A stretch of DNA of 64,000 nt from Fratercula arctica (GCA_947846985.1 CANTUZ010000002.1:16879587-16943586); one strand, 5' to 3'; positions 22,961 through 35,190 are shown, counted from the stretch's first letter. Notes: generated by a model not told the origin, from the letters alone. Numbers and translations are program-made.

Positions 22961-24199
22961 ATCAGCCTCCAGGTTTGCAAAGAAAATGATGATTGCACTG
23001 CTCTGAAGGTAGTAGAGGAGCAGTGGGAGCTCCCACGAGAGGGTGCTGTGCATGTCAATGGCCAAGCTCTGCTACCAAAGCCATGCTGATGCTGTAAGAG
23101 CAGACTTAATTACTCCTTGCTCATGAAATTGTTCTCAGGCCAGTAAATCACATCATGCCAATGCAGAAAAGCCCCTGCAAGCTCAGGATTAGCAGAGAGT
23201 TGCATTTAAGTATATTTTTGCTGGTATTCAAACCTATGTTGACCAATGTTGGGCTTAATTTATTGTTAAACTAAAGCCAGATAAATCTACATTTGGAAAA
23301 ATGCAGAAGATTTTAGGTGAGAATAAGGGTGAAATTAACTTAGGTCATTGTTACTTCAACTTGGAAACACCCATTGAAATTTTATTCAGCCATAATAAAA
23401 TATGCTTTACAAATGTTCCCAATTTTCTACAGTTCTGCTTTTATAGTGAAGAAGTATTACATTCCCGCTTGCCTGCAAAACTGCAGCAAGATGTCATGTG
23501 TTCTTCAAAATCAAGAAGGATTCAGAGTCTCTTGTCTTTAATGAAGCTGTACACAAAATACCCCCGAGAGATGCAACTTGAAGCAGTTGAAAGGTAGAGT
23601 GAAGCCCAGGTGCCAAGACAGGCGGGCATTTCTGCAGCCTACGGCACACCTGGAAGTTACAGAACTGAAAGAAATTGGCTGAAGCTTAACTACCCATGGC
23701 AGTAGTACAGTGTAACGGTTTTGCAAAGGTGAGTTGTTCTTAGACAATTTCTTCATGAAGTAAATGCACACATAGAATTATCCTCATTTTATTCCTAAAG
23801 ATTTTTCTGGCTTCTAAAAGTATTTTATTACCAATGCAAGGCTTTCTGCTTTATCTCATCCTCAAAGTATTTCAAGATATGAGGACTTGTATAGCCATTG
23901 AGTTACTTCTACGTATTCTTGAAGTATTAAAAAAAAATAAAGCCATGAAAACAACACACAGTCCTTTTAGTTTAAACAGGGAAACTTCCAGTATCCAAGC
24001 TGCGATTCATTTGTCTCACATCAGATTAGAATTCAGGCCCTTTGCCCGCTGCTTAATGGGCCTCAACAGACACCCAGGCACACCTGGGCGCAGCAGCCCC
24101 AAGGAGGGGGCTGCAGGGAGACAATCTGCACCTTCTCCCCCGCAAACCGTCCGTGCTCAGGACCTGCCCTGCTGAGCCCACCCGACACCTTGCAACAGA
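22961..24199. other. AT-rich non-coding stretch
   Basis: Low-GC unique sequence. A 98-codon frame at 23301-23597 (plus) is slightly unusual for such AT-rich DNA, but I recognise nothing in it and see no matching splice sites. No repeat is recognised. Confidence 0.5.
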
Positions 24200-24350
24200 G
24201 GCGGCAGGGACTGATCCTGGAAGCGGTTACAATTTAAAATGAGATTGTCATGGATTAGCACCCAGTTATAAGAGGAATTACGTGCCATGCAAATGAGCCC
24301 CGTCAGCTGATACACGCAACAGCAGGAGGCATCTAGGGATTAAGACACCC
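24200..24350. promoter_or_regulatory. Candidate regulatory block with octamer and OTX-type sites
   Basis: The block contains GGATTAG at 24252-24258 (bicoid/OTX-class core) and a perfect octamer ATGCAAAT at 24287-24294 (POU-domain site). They lie about 30 bases apart in AT-rich DNA without frames. The pairing suggests a neural or pluripotency-type enhancer, but that is inference. Confidence 0.25.
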
Positions 24351-26250
24351 CTCTCTCACATCAAAGGCCTGACTCTGCTCACTTTGTCTTGCCTGATGCA
24401 CCCACTGAAGTCAAAGCTACTGGAGCAAGTATAGAGAAAGGAGTTTGACCGTGGGTGTGCTAACATTAGAAGATCTTTCCCCCTCCCCAACCAAGACACT
24501 ACATCCCAGTGTTGCCTCAGTGAGGGTGCTGGCGCAGAGCTGCCTTCGGCTGCACTGCTGCTGAGACCTGATCGACCCGGCGTGTGCACGGAGCAGACAA
24601 GGTACCGTCTCCCCTGTGAGAAGAACAGGGAAGGACTCAGGCAGCCTCCTCTTGTGCTGGGGACTAAGTGCCCCAGTCACAGTGTACAAGGGGAGGCAAG
24701 TCAGCTAACACGGTTGTCCTCTGCACTGTGCCTGGAAGGAGCACCCCAGAGTCTGACCGATGCCTTGGAACAGCTCTCAAAAAATTGCAGCAGAGCTTAA
24801 AAATGACCACAGCGTACATCAGTGCAGTGCTGGCCGGTTACGGATCAGGAGCGTGCAAACATGAGCAATGAACGCCTACTAACACCATGCTCTCCGTACA
24901 CATCTCTCAGGAACAGATTCACAAAAAAGGGATTTCAAGACTTTAACTTGTCAGCTAGCACCCACCACCCTGAGGGGTGTGCCTGAGCTCTCTGCAGACT
25001 GTATGACTGCAGGGAGCCAAGCACCTATGAATAAGGAGTGGTAAAAACCAAGCTGCAGGGTGAGGAGTTACCCTGCTCAGCAATTTGGAAACACTCAGGA
25101 CATGTTTTTCTTGTGCACCTCCCTGCATACCCAGAATAAGATATGGAAGTCCTGCGGTAAGAGCAGTGGCTTATCTCCAGCTGGGATTCATAGCCTTGGA
25201 GCTACAGTCTACATCCTTCCAGGCACAGATGTCTGCACCCTTTTATAAATCCTATAATAGCTCATTCTCTGATGAGGCAGAAGGCAGAGGTACAGCTCTC
25301 CTCTGCCCCAATGTCTTTGGGCATGTCCCTCCCAGCCCCAGTGCTCTCGCAGTGAGGGTCTGAGGTGGAGGCAATGTGGCTTTTCTAGTCCTCTAGCAGG
25401 AGTCACTCCTTCTGCAGCACAAGAACAGGACAAGGCTGGAGAGCTGGAGCCAAAGTGGATCAAAGAGACAGAGAAACTCCCTCAGCAAGTCAGGTATGGC
25501 ACTTCTGTGGAGCTTGCACCAAGTGTGAACTGAGCTTCTTTTCTCCATCCATTTAACCACCACAGGAACTGCCTCACCTGGGAAAAATCTCGTCCTTCTG
25601 ACTTACCTGTGCTGTGAGATTTCAAACATCTTGTAGAGAAGATGGAGGCTGAAACAGCTTGAATATCAACAGATCTTCATTGCCTTCTCTCAGTTTATAT
25701 CGGGCATCCAGACAGACAGACATCTCACCCTAAGTGTGAGCTGTGGAGCAGCACAGCAGCCTACAGGACATGTCCCAGAAGTCCTCAGCAGCACAGCATC
25801 TCCCAGGAGTTCATCACTTGTCCATAGCTTTGCTGTGTGGATGCTCACATCCTCGTGGTCAAATTCAACAATACAACAAGCACACCCCCAAACCAAGCAA
25901 ACTAGCCACGAACCCCTCATTTCTGTCATAGCTTTATATATCTAGAGAGAAAACACATCTCCCCATCTCTTCGTTTCCATAAGAGAAGCCCTGGGACAGG
26001 TAAGCCCTGCAGTATACCTGCCATACATGGTGTGCAGAACAGCTGACAGCTTTGAAGACGAGACAGCCATAAAACAGATGAGTAGGACAGGATGAGTCCA
26101 GTTCTTATACTGCCATCCCAGCAATATTAAAGTCCTTGGAAAGTGATCTACAGGAGAAGGACACAAGGGCCAGCTACTTACTTCTCTGTATCAATAGGGT
26201 TGTAGTACAAATCACCTAATAGATGGAAGCAAGGTCATAAAAGCCGTGGC
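24351..26250. other. Non-coding stretch, no gene seen
   Basis: Unique moderate-GC sequence with overlapping chance frames of up to 92 codons. No domain and no repeat is recognised. Confidence 0.5.
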
Positions 26251-26258
26251 TATAAAAG
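26251..26258 (+). promoter_or_regulatory. TATA-box-like TATAAAAG
   Basis: TATAAAAGCC lies at 26251-26260, with a second copy of ATAAAAGCC just upstream (26237-26245). A (TTC)n stretch follows at about 26270-26282, roughly where transcription would start. There is no CpG patch, no convincing exon and no frame downstream. A core promoter is possible but unproven. Confidence 0.12.
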
Positions 26259-26701
26259 CCAGGGTGAGCCTTCTTCTTCTTCTGTTATGATGATTGGACG
26301 TTCAATAAAACATGAAAAAATCAGTGCGTGCACCCACTGAAGCCCCTGTGCTGAGGACCTTGCTCACTTGCTGACATGACACAGCATTAGTTCAGCAAAG
26401 AGCAACATGAGAGCAGATAAAATCCTCATACAAGCCCTGCTTGCTGAGAGCGATGAGGACAGGAGAAAGGAAAACAAAACTGATTCAGGACCCAGAATAT
26501 ATGCTTTGGTTTGTGTTTTGTGATGGTCTAAATCTGAAGTCTGATATGAGAGCTTCTGAAATGCAAGGAATTCAAATTCAGGTCCAGACTTCATATTTGA
26601 ATCCATTCCAAGTAAAACCAAAAAGGATGAAGTCTTCTGCTGTCTGAAGATTAGACAGCTTTGCCAGAATGTCTGTTACCAAGCATGGGTTTAGCACAAT
26701 T
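26259..26701. other. Non-coding stretch, no gene seen
   Basis: Moderate- to low-GC unique sequence beginning with the TTC microrepeat. No gene is seen. Confidence 0.5.
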
Positions 26702-26725
26702 AAAAAAAAAAAAAAAAAAAAAAAA
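26702..26725 (+). repeat. Poly-A run (24 A)
   Basis: Uninterrupted A24 followed by GAGGGGGCAG. No retroposed body or flanking duplication is recognised. Confidence 0.88.
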
Positions 26726-27609
26726 GAGGGGGCAGTGGACTGCATTTATTTGATTTTTAAGCAGTGATTAAATAGTCCAGAACTGAAAATGCACCTATGA
26801 GGAAATAAGACACTAGCCCAGCTCTGAAACTGGTAGTTTTCCAAACTATTAAAAAACCATATAACACATTGTCAAAAGACGCCACAGGTAAACAAGCATA
26901 CAGCAGGTGAAAAATGTAACTGCAAGGGGTGTGATGGCAGTTCTGTTTGCACAATACACTAATTTCAAGGTACTTGAGCATCTGTTATATATTTAGTTCC
27001 TTTCTGCTAAAGACAATAAAGCAGGTGAGCATCACTTACACCTAAGAGACCATATGTTTGTGAGATGCTGGGAGGTGCACTCGGCAGAGAGAGAAACTCT
27101 TTCACTTCAGGGGAGAGCAAAGCAGACGGAATTTCTTCTTTGCGCAAACTGCTCCTTATTATCATAAAGTTATTAATGCAAGTGATTTAAAATTGTGTAC
27201 ACAGAATACAGCTAAAAAAGGAGGCTAAAAGCCTCCTCTTCCTTGCTGCCAAGACATTAAACAAGAGTCCTACTTTGGCTTTTGTGGACAAAGTATAGAA
27301 AGGAAAGTTAAAAATGTCTGCTTTCTTCTATCCTTTTTACTCCATCCTTTCCTAAATTGTCAGGAAGGGAAATTGGAAAAGAAAAGGTGGCTCCCAGGCA
27401 GGTTGCTGCTACTAAGGAGAAGCTCGAAGCTCCCAGGTGCTTTGCGTAAAGCTTCAGCTGGAGACAGGAAAGGAATAGGCAACTTTGTTTTCAAAAATTC
27501 CTGTTTACAGTGTTCCCATTTCCAGAAACACGATGGCTGCTTTTGCTCCCACTATTTGAGGTACGTTCTCATGTTTTGAGGAAGCAGCAGACGGAGGAAA
27601 GTGGTGACT
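26726..27609. other. AT-rich non-coding stretch
   Basis: Low-GC unique sequence from the A24 run to the second CR1 copy. No frame or motif cluster stands out. Confidence 0.5.
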
Positions 27610-27983
27610 CTACTTTATTTGGCATGTGTGAGGCTGTACTGGCAGTACCATGTCCAGTTTTGTACTCTCAAGCACAAGATAGACATTGATACACTGGATC
27701 ATGCCCAACCAAGATGTTTGGAGCCTGGTGCACATGATGCACCAGGAGAGGCTGAGAGGGCTGGGCTTGCCCAGCCTGGTGAGGGACAGCTGTCAGGGCT
27801 CCTACAACTGCTGAGTGGGAGGAAATAGGGAAGATGGAGCCAGACTCTTCTTGGTGGTGCACAGCAAGAGGCAATGAATGAGAAATTCCAGTTAGCTAGT
27901 AAGCTGGAAGTTATCTGCTGAGTGAGGTCTGGATGAGATCTCCTCCCAAGGTCCCTTCCAATCTATGTCATTCTGGGATTCTA
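27610..27983 (+). mobile_element. CR1 LINE fragment, plus orientation, internally deleted
   Basis: Recognisable CR1 3' phrases appear in order: GTACCATGTCCAGTTTTGTA, then CCAGGAGAGGCTGAGAGGG and GGAGCCAGACTCTTCTTGG. The end matches CAAGGTCCCTTCCAATCTA and the octamer-type tail ATTCTGGGATTCTAC. Compared with other CR1 copies, the part between about 27875 and 27920 is shortened, so a block of the C-terminal RT coding sequence is missing. No intact frame remains. The left edge is uncertain by about 20 bases. Confidence 0.85.
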
Positions 27984-29826
27984 CAATCGGGTACTCAAAA
28001 ATTGGGTACTCCTCCATGGAGGAACAATCCACCTTCTTCACACTTCAGGTTTTGATGGGAAAGGCAAAGAAAGGGAGAGGAACCACAGGAAAGAGAAGAT
28101 GCATTTTTACTTGACTACATTGCTTCCAGGACAATTCAGCTAGAAGGGCCCAAGAAAAGAAACTCCCCCACTTATAACTGCAGCAATGTCTGCTCAAATG
28201 GTGAATGTGCCCACTCTTCATTGACCACTGCATGTGTGAACCCATCAGGCCTCAGCCTGGAGAGAGGTTATAAACATACAAATTAAATTTATCTGTGTGC
28301 ACTAACTGGCCAAATGATTTGGTATTAGTGGAGGTGCAACAGTAGAGCTTCAGAGGAGTTTCACTGCAGCTGAAGAGGCTGGTCAAGTCACAACAGCAAA
28401 ATATTACTAACTGTGAAGATCCCCAGACTGCTTGCCGAAAGGGTTTTGAAGTGTTTAGAAAAACAAATAAGATGATGCTTTTCCAAGTCTAAGGAATTCA
28501 GGTGCTACACTACAAATCATGGTTGTGCTACGAAGACAGAAAAATTATCTCTGAAAGACATTGAGAGGGGACTCTGTTTATATGCGTACACTGAAGTACA
28601 GAAGTGCAAGTGTTACGGTGTAACCTTGCATAATAAGTATGTGTAATGGTAACAAAGGGAAATTCTGTATGAAAAAAGACAATGGATTTACTGCTCGAAC
28701 GGGTTTTGTTTAAAAGTGAAGCACTGGTATTCCAAATAGTACTTAAAGTGTTTTTTTTTAATATATTAAATGTTTTTTTATTAAGGAACCATGCAGTGAG
28801 TGATACCTTCAGTTAATAACTAAGATCCAGGTAATGTTTTCTGGGAGGACAGAACTGAAGTCTGCGTTTCAGGAAAGGATTAAATAGACATCTCCAGTAA
28901 AGGAGAGCTGAATGGTTACACATTAAGGAAACCTGCCAGTGTCTTAGGGCTGGCGATTTAAGGGTGCCCTTTTAACATCCCCAGGCCACTGGGGACAAGA
29001 ATCGGTCAGGCCTGGGAGCCATTTCTCTGGGCCAAGGGGATGGTCCCTGCCCGGGCTCCTCACTTTCCCCTGTACCAGTGCTCCCAGCAAGGCAGCACTG
29101 GTGGCAGGGGGAGCAGCCCTGGTGGGACACATGGCAGCCTGTTTGTCGGCCTGGGGCATTTGGTGGGGAGAAACTGAGCTGTATGAACTCCCCAGTGGAA
29201 AGCCGATGCTGTGCCCTCTCGCTCTCCTGCCGCCCCCTCCTCAGGGCCTCCAGCAGCCCCGAGCCCCCAGAGCCCTCTGCCTGCTACTTATTTATTTCTC
29301 TTGTAAAGACGAGCCTGGAGCGTTTTGCCTTTCATCCCTTCCTGCGCCCTCGAGGGAGGAGGTAATGGAAGACCTCGCATAAGACACACATGCTCATCAG
29401 CCCCGGGGTCCCCCCACCGCCTTTGGAAAACTCCCCAGCAGGAGGCTCCGGCCCTCGGGGGGGTACCACGCTGGCATCAATAGACATTTACCAGCACTGC
29501 CGTCATTAATCCCTATGCTTTTTTAAATAAAGAACATGAACCTAAATAAAGCCAGGGATAGCATATACATAAAAATAGCAGGAAACACTGGAGACTTGGA
29601 GTAGCATCTTTCCTATACTGGGGGGTTTCCTTCTGCATAAACACAACAATAAATAACAAGTGCTTCAACCAATAGCTATAAATAGCATCTTGTGCGCGCA
29701 CTCAGATGATTTACATGCTTGCCCCGGAGTGATTGGGCTGGAATGAGTTGCAGCCTGTTCCTCTTCCTACATGGCAGGAGTTCTCCCATTACCTAAGCTT
29801 CATTGTTTTCACATTTTTTATTCCAG
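27984..29826. other. Non-coding stretch, no gene seen
   Basis: Unique sequence. The part 28950-29470 is GC-rich and holds overlapping chance frames. The part 29490-29760 is AT-rich with TAATCCC, TAAATAAAG and AATAGCTATAAATAGC words and could be regulatory. The end forms a strong pyrimidine tract. Confidence 0.5.
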
Positions 29827-29919
29827 GGCTTCACGCATTGCTTGTTTGCTGCTCAGTTCCTTCCCGTGTCCAGCTTCCCTCCTTGCCAGCACTTCCAGGG
29901 ATGGAGATGACACCTGATG
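29827..29919 (+). other. Candidate 93-nt exon, splice-flanked and open
   Basis: A strong acceptor, CACATTTTTTATTCCAG ending at 29826, precedes the segment and GATG|GTGAGC (GT at 29920-29921) follows it. The 93-base length is divisible by three. One frame is open throughout, entering with two bases and leaving with one. It reads a hydrophobic LHALLVCCSV and then a proline-rich stretch. I do not recognise it. Its phase does not join the candidates at 12,616 or 55,558, which argues against a shared coding transcript. It may be a lncRNA exon or a pseudoexon. Confidence 0.18.
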
Positions 29920-30105
29920 GTGAGCTGATCAATGGCTGGTTTCCTTCCTCTGAACTCACCCCATCCCACACACACCACAGCCCATCAGCTTCCCAGATGT
30001 TCCCACTTGTTTTGTTTTCATAGGATATTTGAAAACATTTCAAATCCACCAACGGCTGGATGAAAATAATCCAGGCCTCAAGCAACTGTGCTGACTTTAA
30101 TCATA
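29920..30105. other. Short non-coding stretch
   Basis: Unique sequence between the candidate exon and the hairpin. Nothing is recognised. Confidence 0.5.
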
Positions 30106-30142
30106 TGTGTCCTGTTCAACAGGACACACACACACACACACA
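30106..30142. repeat. 11-bp inverted repeat fused to a (CA)n microsatellite
   Basis: TGTGTCCTGTT (30106-30116), a single C, and the exact reverse complement AACAGGACACA (30118-30128) form a near-perfect palindrome. The right arm runs straight into a CA dinucleotide repeat reaching about 30142. With a one-base loop it is better seen as an extruding cruciform or a symmetric protein site than as an RNA stem-loop. Confidence 0.85.
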
Positions 30143-33100
30143 TTCTGTACTCACTCTTTTCACACATGTGCAGTATATATGTTTTCTGATGCAAATAACG
30201 TGTTTCTTCTATTGGTTACTCTTGGTATGAAACAGTATATTTTGAGACAGCACAGCATCAACACGAAGTTTGTATTATTTGGATTGTTATGGCAAAGGCA
30301 CCGATGGAAATTTCCCTTGGGAAAATACATAGCACCTGAGATTTCTCCTTACGTTCACGAACATATATAAATGAGTCTTGATTGTATGAATTGCTAATTG
30401 CGAAGATTCAGTGTAACTCCCCTTGCTGTCCTGACTTCATAGCTGTAGAATTGCATTTGCCTTCATTAAAGCTTTCTCACCACCTCAACTAAACAGAGCC
30501 CAGAAAAAGGGAACTACCTTAGTAAAAGACACTGGTCCCAGGACAGGGGTTCATAATCTCCTTATATCATGTGCCAACTCTCAGCTTTTTGAACTACAGC
30601 TCCACAGATGAATGCCATCTCCTCTGCAACCCACATGTTGCTGGAGGTGGTTCAAAGACATATGGAGAGTGAGAGCCTGTGACAAGGAGAAGACAGCACC
30701 GCTTCTGCTGAAGGCAGGAACCAAGCCAACCGAGCGCTTGCGATGTACAGATGAATTCAAGACTGTGCTCACTTAGCCCGCTGCTCCGTCAGCCTTGGCA
30801 ACTCCCACAGGCAACCACAGAGTCACAACCATCAACTGAGAACTGTTGGCCCGGGAGAAGTCATCCACTGCTTTGATATTTGTTGTAGGGAGACATAGAG
30901 GCAGACCTGGTTTATCCCAGCCCCGTGAACATTCACGCTCCTCAAGCAGCAGTGACAACTGCAAAGAGGATGTGCCTGTGCTGAGGCTCCACACAGCTGC
31001 AGAAGGGCTGGAGGCACTCCCACTCACCACAAATGTTTGCCTGCAGCTGGATTATGCACATGGCTGCTTCCAATGTCCACAAAAGGTTGAAGAATGCAGA
31101 GAAAACAGCTCAGACAATTGTTTATTTGTGTTAAAAAAGGAAAAGAAAGAGACTCTCTCAGTGCAGAGCATCAATTCATGGCCAAGCACGTGTCTTTGGG
31201 ACTAGAATAAGTGGTGCCTCCACCAAAGGAGATGAAAGCTGATATCTCCTGCCAGGCTGGGTCATGAAACCACCTCGTGCTTCTGTCTCACCACAAGTGA
31301 CAGGACAGCCTCTCCCAGAGTTGAGTTCAGCAGAAATAGGGTCTCAACCTCTTTGTGCATCTGTCAGCAGAGGGCAATGTAGTTACAAATAACTGACCCT
31401 CTCCATGTCCCCACCCAGCAGAAGGCATAGACCTTACCTAGTATTTTATATTGCCATGTGTGACCTAACAGTGTATCCTGCTGTTCTGTACCGTGTTTAA
31501 CATACCAGTAACACTATGTCATGCAGCTGATACTAGAATTAAGGTCTAGGGTATTTGTTTATGAAGGCAGGTTCCCTTGCGATCACTGCTATTTGTGGCA
31601 GGGGGAAAGGAGGGGACCCAGCACTGGAATGGGTTTCCAGTGGGCGTTTGTTTACTGTACTTTCAATGCACTGGTTTATCAGACCAGGGAATAAGTTATA
31701 GCTTCCCAGCCTGCCTGTCTGGTTACAAATTCCAGTCTGTTCCTCCAAGCTGAATATAGAGAGCAGCTGGCTGAAGCTAAATGAATAATACTGCCTCACA
31801 AAACAATAGTGCTGTGCTCAACATGTTGCACAGACATCTATTTTGAGTTTGGATATTTAAAGACTAAGGAGGCATGACAGGCACATTTATGGGGCAGCAA
31901 TTACCAGCAGCCTGCAGACTGTACCTTGGATGTGAACAGATTAACACCTTCCTCTCTGCGTGTGTCAAATACTCTAGTAACGAGTTCACCTCTACAAAGA
32001 AAGTGTATTTGAAGAGTTGACAAGTCCTTCCACGTCTTGTACGTCCAGCATTTGCGCACTGCATAACCTACAGTAGGAAATTTCTGTGCTACAATCAACC
32101 CTGTCCAGAACAAACTGATGAAACATAATGCTGTTGTTTTACTCCATCTTGTATCTTTTATCAGTGGGAGAGGTAGAAAGATCTAACAGGCCTTTATGGT
32201 TTATCATTTCCTAATTTCAGGCAAACTCTTTTCTCTGGAAGCACTGCTAAGAATATCCTTAGCGCATAAGGTGCCTCAATACTTAACTGCAATTATTGGT
32301 CTTTGAATGGACAAGGGAGGTTTTGCTTTTCTGGTTTTCAAGGCAATCAGAGCTAGGATATAAACAGAGATATAAGTTGCTTCTGCAGATACTTAATCTC
32401 TTTCTATTTCATTAGCTGATTACAGCTATGAATTCCTGCATATACCTATATTCCACAATGAGACTGGATTCCTGTTCTGGGCAGAACCTGCTAGCATTTA
32501 TCCATTTCAGATGAAGCTGAACATGTGCAGGACAGCAATTTGTGTAACTTTGTGCCCTGGGCCTGAAAATACACGCTGAAAAGCATGGTTCTCAGGACAG
32601 TGTCACGACAGACTGAACCTCTCTCATGCAGGGCAATGCTAGGATGAGGCCTTAAAATGTATTTGTTTTACAACCCAGTGTCATAAAACTGGATACAAGC
32701 AGTCATAGGAACTTGCCAGAGCTTTTATAAGATCATAGTACCTTCAGGTGGTTGAAAGCTACAAACTTGGACTATTATCTTCAGCAGGAAGGAAAAATAC
32801 TCTTGTTTAAATGGTGCTTAAGGGAAAAATTCAATCTTAACAAGCTCGCTGGCCAGTGACCCTGGGGTTAGAGAAAGTCCTGATCATAGTCGGAAGTGAC
32901 ACTATAACCCAGGTTTAGGGTCTGAGATATAAATGACCACAGGCTAAGAAGGCTCCTGGTCCAGGCTTCAGCTGATTAGCAATGTGGACTGGCCCGCAGA
33001 TAGCTTGTGCACTGATGCGTTAGCAGTTTCATGACAAGTAATTCAAAATGCCTAATAAAAGAAATTGAAATAGGTTAAAAAAAGAAAGCTGGGAAATCCA

Positions 33101-33704
33101 CAACAGATATCCATGCCAGCATTTGCTGTCTTTTCTTGCAGTTTTGAAACCAGCACAATTCTCATATCTCATCATGTAGTTCTGCATGCAACAAACGACT
33201 AGGACAGTGAAAACAGGCAGCAGACAGAAAATGCTGGTGAAAAATACAGTATGCCACAGTTCTGATTTTTATCTGAAGGTGGCACATGATAAAAATGCTT
33301 TGGTCTCACCAATAACATCCATACTAATAAAGCCGAGCATGTGACTAAATGTTTTGCAGTATTTAGTTCAGGCTTTTGCAAAGCTGAAAAAAGAAGTATA
33401 CAATCATTTTGTAAGAAACAAAAAGAATCAGGTTCAGCTTGTGATTTCCAGAAAAAGTAGAACTAACATTGCAGCAGAATTAAACATTCACAGCAGTATT
33501 TGTGTCATAAGGTTTACAGCAGATAATTAAGGAGCATATTCCCACAATCCAATACTGCACACCTATTTACCTGGATAATCTCTCTAAGGTCTCAGTAAAG
33601 AGCGAAAGGCTTCTTTAGTGGGCAAATCAAAGAACCTAACCTGGAACTGTGCTCTGGAGCACAGGCTTGAGGAGACCAGCTGGCCAGTTTAGCCTGGACA
33701 ATGC
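30143..33704. other. Long non-coding stretch, no gene seen
   Basis: Mostly AT-rich unique sequence. The longest frame, 119 codons at 30846-31205 (plus), overlaps minus-strand frames and shows no domain. No repeat is recognised. Confidence 0.5.
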
Positions 33705-34435
33705 CTTAGAGCCATAGACTAATTTAGGTTGGAAGGGACATCTGGAGGTCAACTTGCCAACCTGCTACTTGGAAAAGGGCCAACTTGGCTTGGAAAAGGG
33801 CAAGTTGCTCAGGGTTTTGACCAGCTGGGTTTTGAATATCTACAGGGATGGAGACTCCATAACTTCCCTCGGAAACTTGTTGCAGTGTCAGGACCTTCCC
33901 CTGACCCCTGGACGAAGAAGGTTTTCCCACTGTCTAATTGGAATTTCCCATGTTCCAGGTGGTGTCTGTTGCCTATCACTGAGCACCACTGAAGGGCCTG
34001 GCTCCATCTGTTCCTTTGGGGAACACCCTTCTGAAGCCTTTCCTTCTCCATGCTGGACAAACCCAGCTTTCAGCCTCTCCTTGTACAACCTTCTGCTGCC
34101 TCCGCTCATGCTCGTACAGCTCTGTGTGGAGCCGGCTGCCTTTGCTGCACGGGCACACCGCTGTCTTATGTCCCATGTGTGGTCCACCAGCACTTCCATC
34201 TCCTTTTCTGACAACCTGCTGCCTGTCCGCTTGGCTCCCGCCTGCCCTGCTGCGTAGGGTTGTTCCATCCCAAGTGCAAGACTTTGTGTTTGTCTTTGTT
34301 GAGTTTCCTGAGGTTTTTCTCAGTTCACTCATCCAGCTTGTTAAGTGACCTCTGAACAGTGGCAGCTCTGCCCTCCAGCATATCAATTACTCTCCCCATT
34401 TCAGTATCATGTGCAAACTTGCAGAGGATAGATAA
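33705..34435 (-). mobile_element. CR1 LINE, 5'-truncated, minus orientation, divergent
   Basis: It opens with GACTAATTTAGGTTGGAAGG (CR1 3' end, reversed) and continues through CTGTTGCCTATCACTGAGC and TCCATCCCAAGTGCAAGACT to about 34435, where CATTTCAGTATCATGTGCA still resembles CR1. On the minus strand, pieces of the RT C-terminus survive, such as EVLVDHTWD near 34190, but frames are broken. A 13-base word, CTTGGAAAAGGGC, occurs twice, 21 bases apart (33768 and 33789), a small internal duplication not expected in the consensus. Divergence suggests an older copy than the one at 39,111. Confidence 0.85.
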
Positions 34436-35093
34436 ATATAGGAAATAATTCGTGGGACAAAGTGCATGCAGACCCTCTGAACAAGCCGTGCGTGAGGTCT
34501 TTTCTGCACAAGACGCTATGGCAGCAGTCACGCACAGTCCTCCTGGGAGCCAGCTGCAGGGACAGACACTCAGCACTTGGCAGCGCGGGGTCTGCTGGTG
34601 CAAACTGTCCTGCTCCTTGCAGACCATCTTTCTAAGTGCCTGTCATGTTTGAGATAGTCAGAAGTGTAGGACTGAAGTGACTGAATGTCTAGGGTATGTG
34701 TCCTGCTCTACCCGTAGGATTTATTGTTGCAATAATGTAATATTAGGACAGTAAGCAGGAGACAAAATGTCATTATGTTTGCTATCAATCCTTTTTCCAT
34801 CAGCCTGCACTGCTAGATTTTTAACAAGCAAGAGCATGGGAAGTAACTGAGAATCTCTAATTGAGCCAACAGTCTCCCCTGATTTCAGCATTTCCCTATC
34901 CCACTTTTCATCCTGATTTTAGAACGCTTTTGCTGGGACCAGCTCTGTCCTCTGCTGACAAGGTTGCAGCTGGTCCAAATCCGACAGGCTGCATGCTCTG
35001 TTCCTATCTCTGACAATGCTTTACTGCTCTGGAAACTTTGCCAGAGCCACGTCTCCAATTTGAATGTGATCTAATAGAAGTCACAGCGTCTAG
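34436..35093. other. Non-coding stretch, no gene seen
   Basis: Unique sequence between the CR1 copy and the CpG-rich patch. Short chance frames only. Confidence 0.5.
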
Positions 35094-35190
35094 ACGGGGA
35101 AGCGAATGTGTGGGGAACATGCCGAGCCCGACCTCCGCTCGCCACTGCCGCCGCGAGCGGCGCGGTTCCTTGCCGTGGCCTCTTGCCCGG
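35094..35190. promoter_or_regulatory. Short CpG-rich patch
   Basis: Roughly fourteen CpGs fall in about 97 bases (for example CCGCCGCGAGCGGCGCGG around 35149-35166) inside CpG-poor DNA. Frames on both strands run through it, as expected from GC content. No TATA box or clear donor accompanies it. It may be a small unmethylated element or orphan promoter. Confidence 0.2.

Noticed and set aside
23301..23597. 98-codon frame in AT-rich DNA
   Set aside because: Slightly unusual for the composition but no homology is recognised, there are no strong splice sites at the ends, and the frame is overlapped on the other strand.
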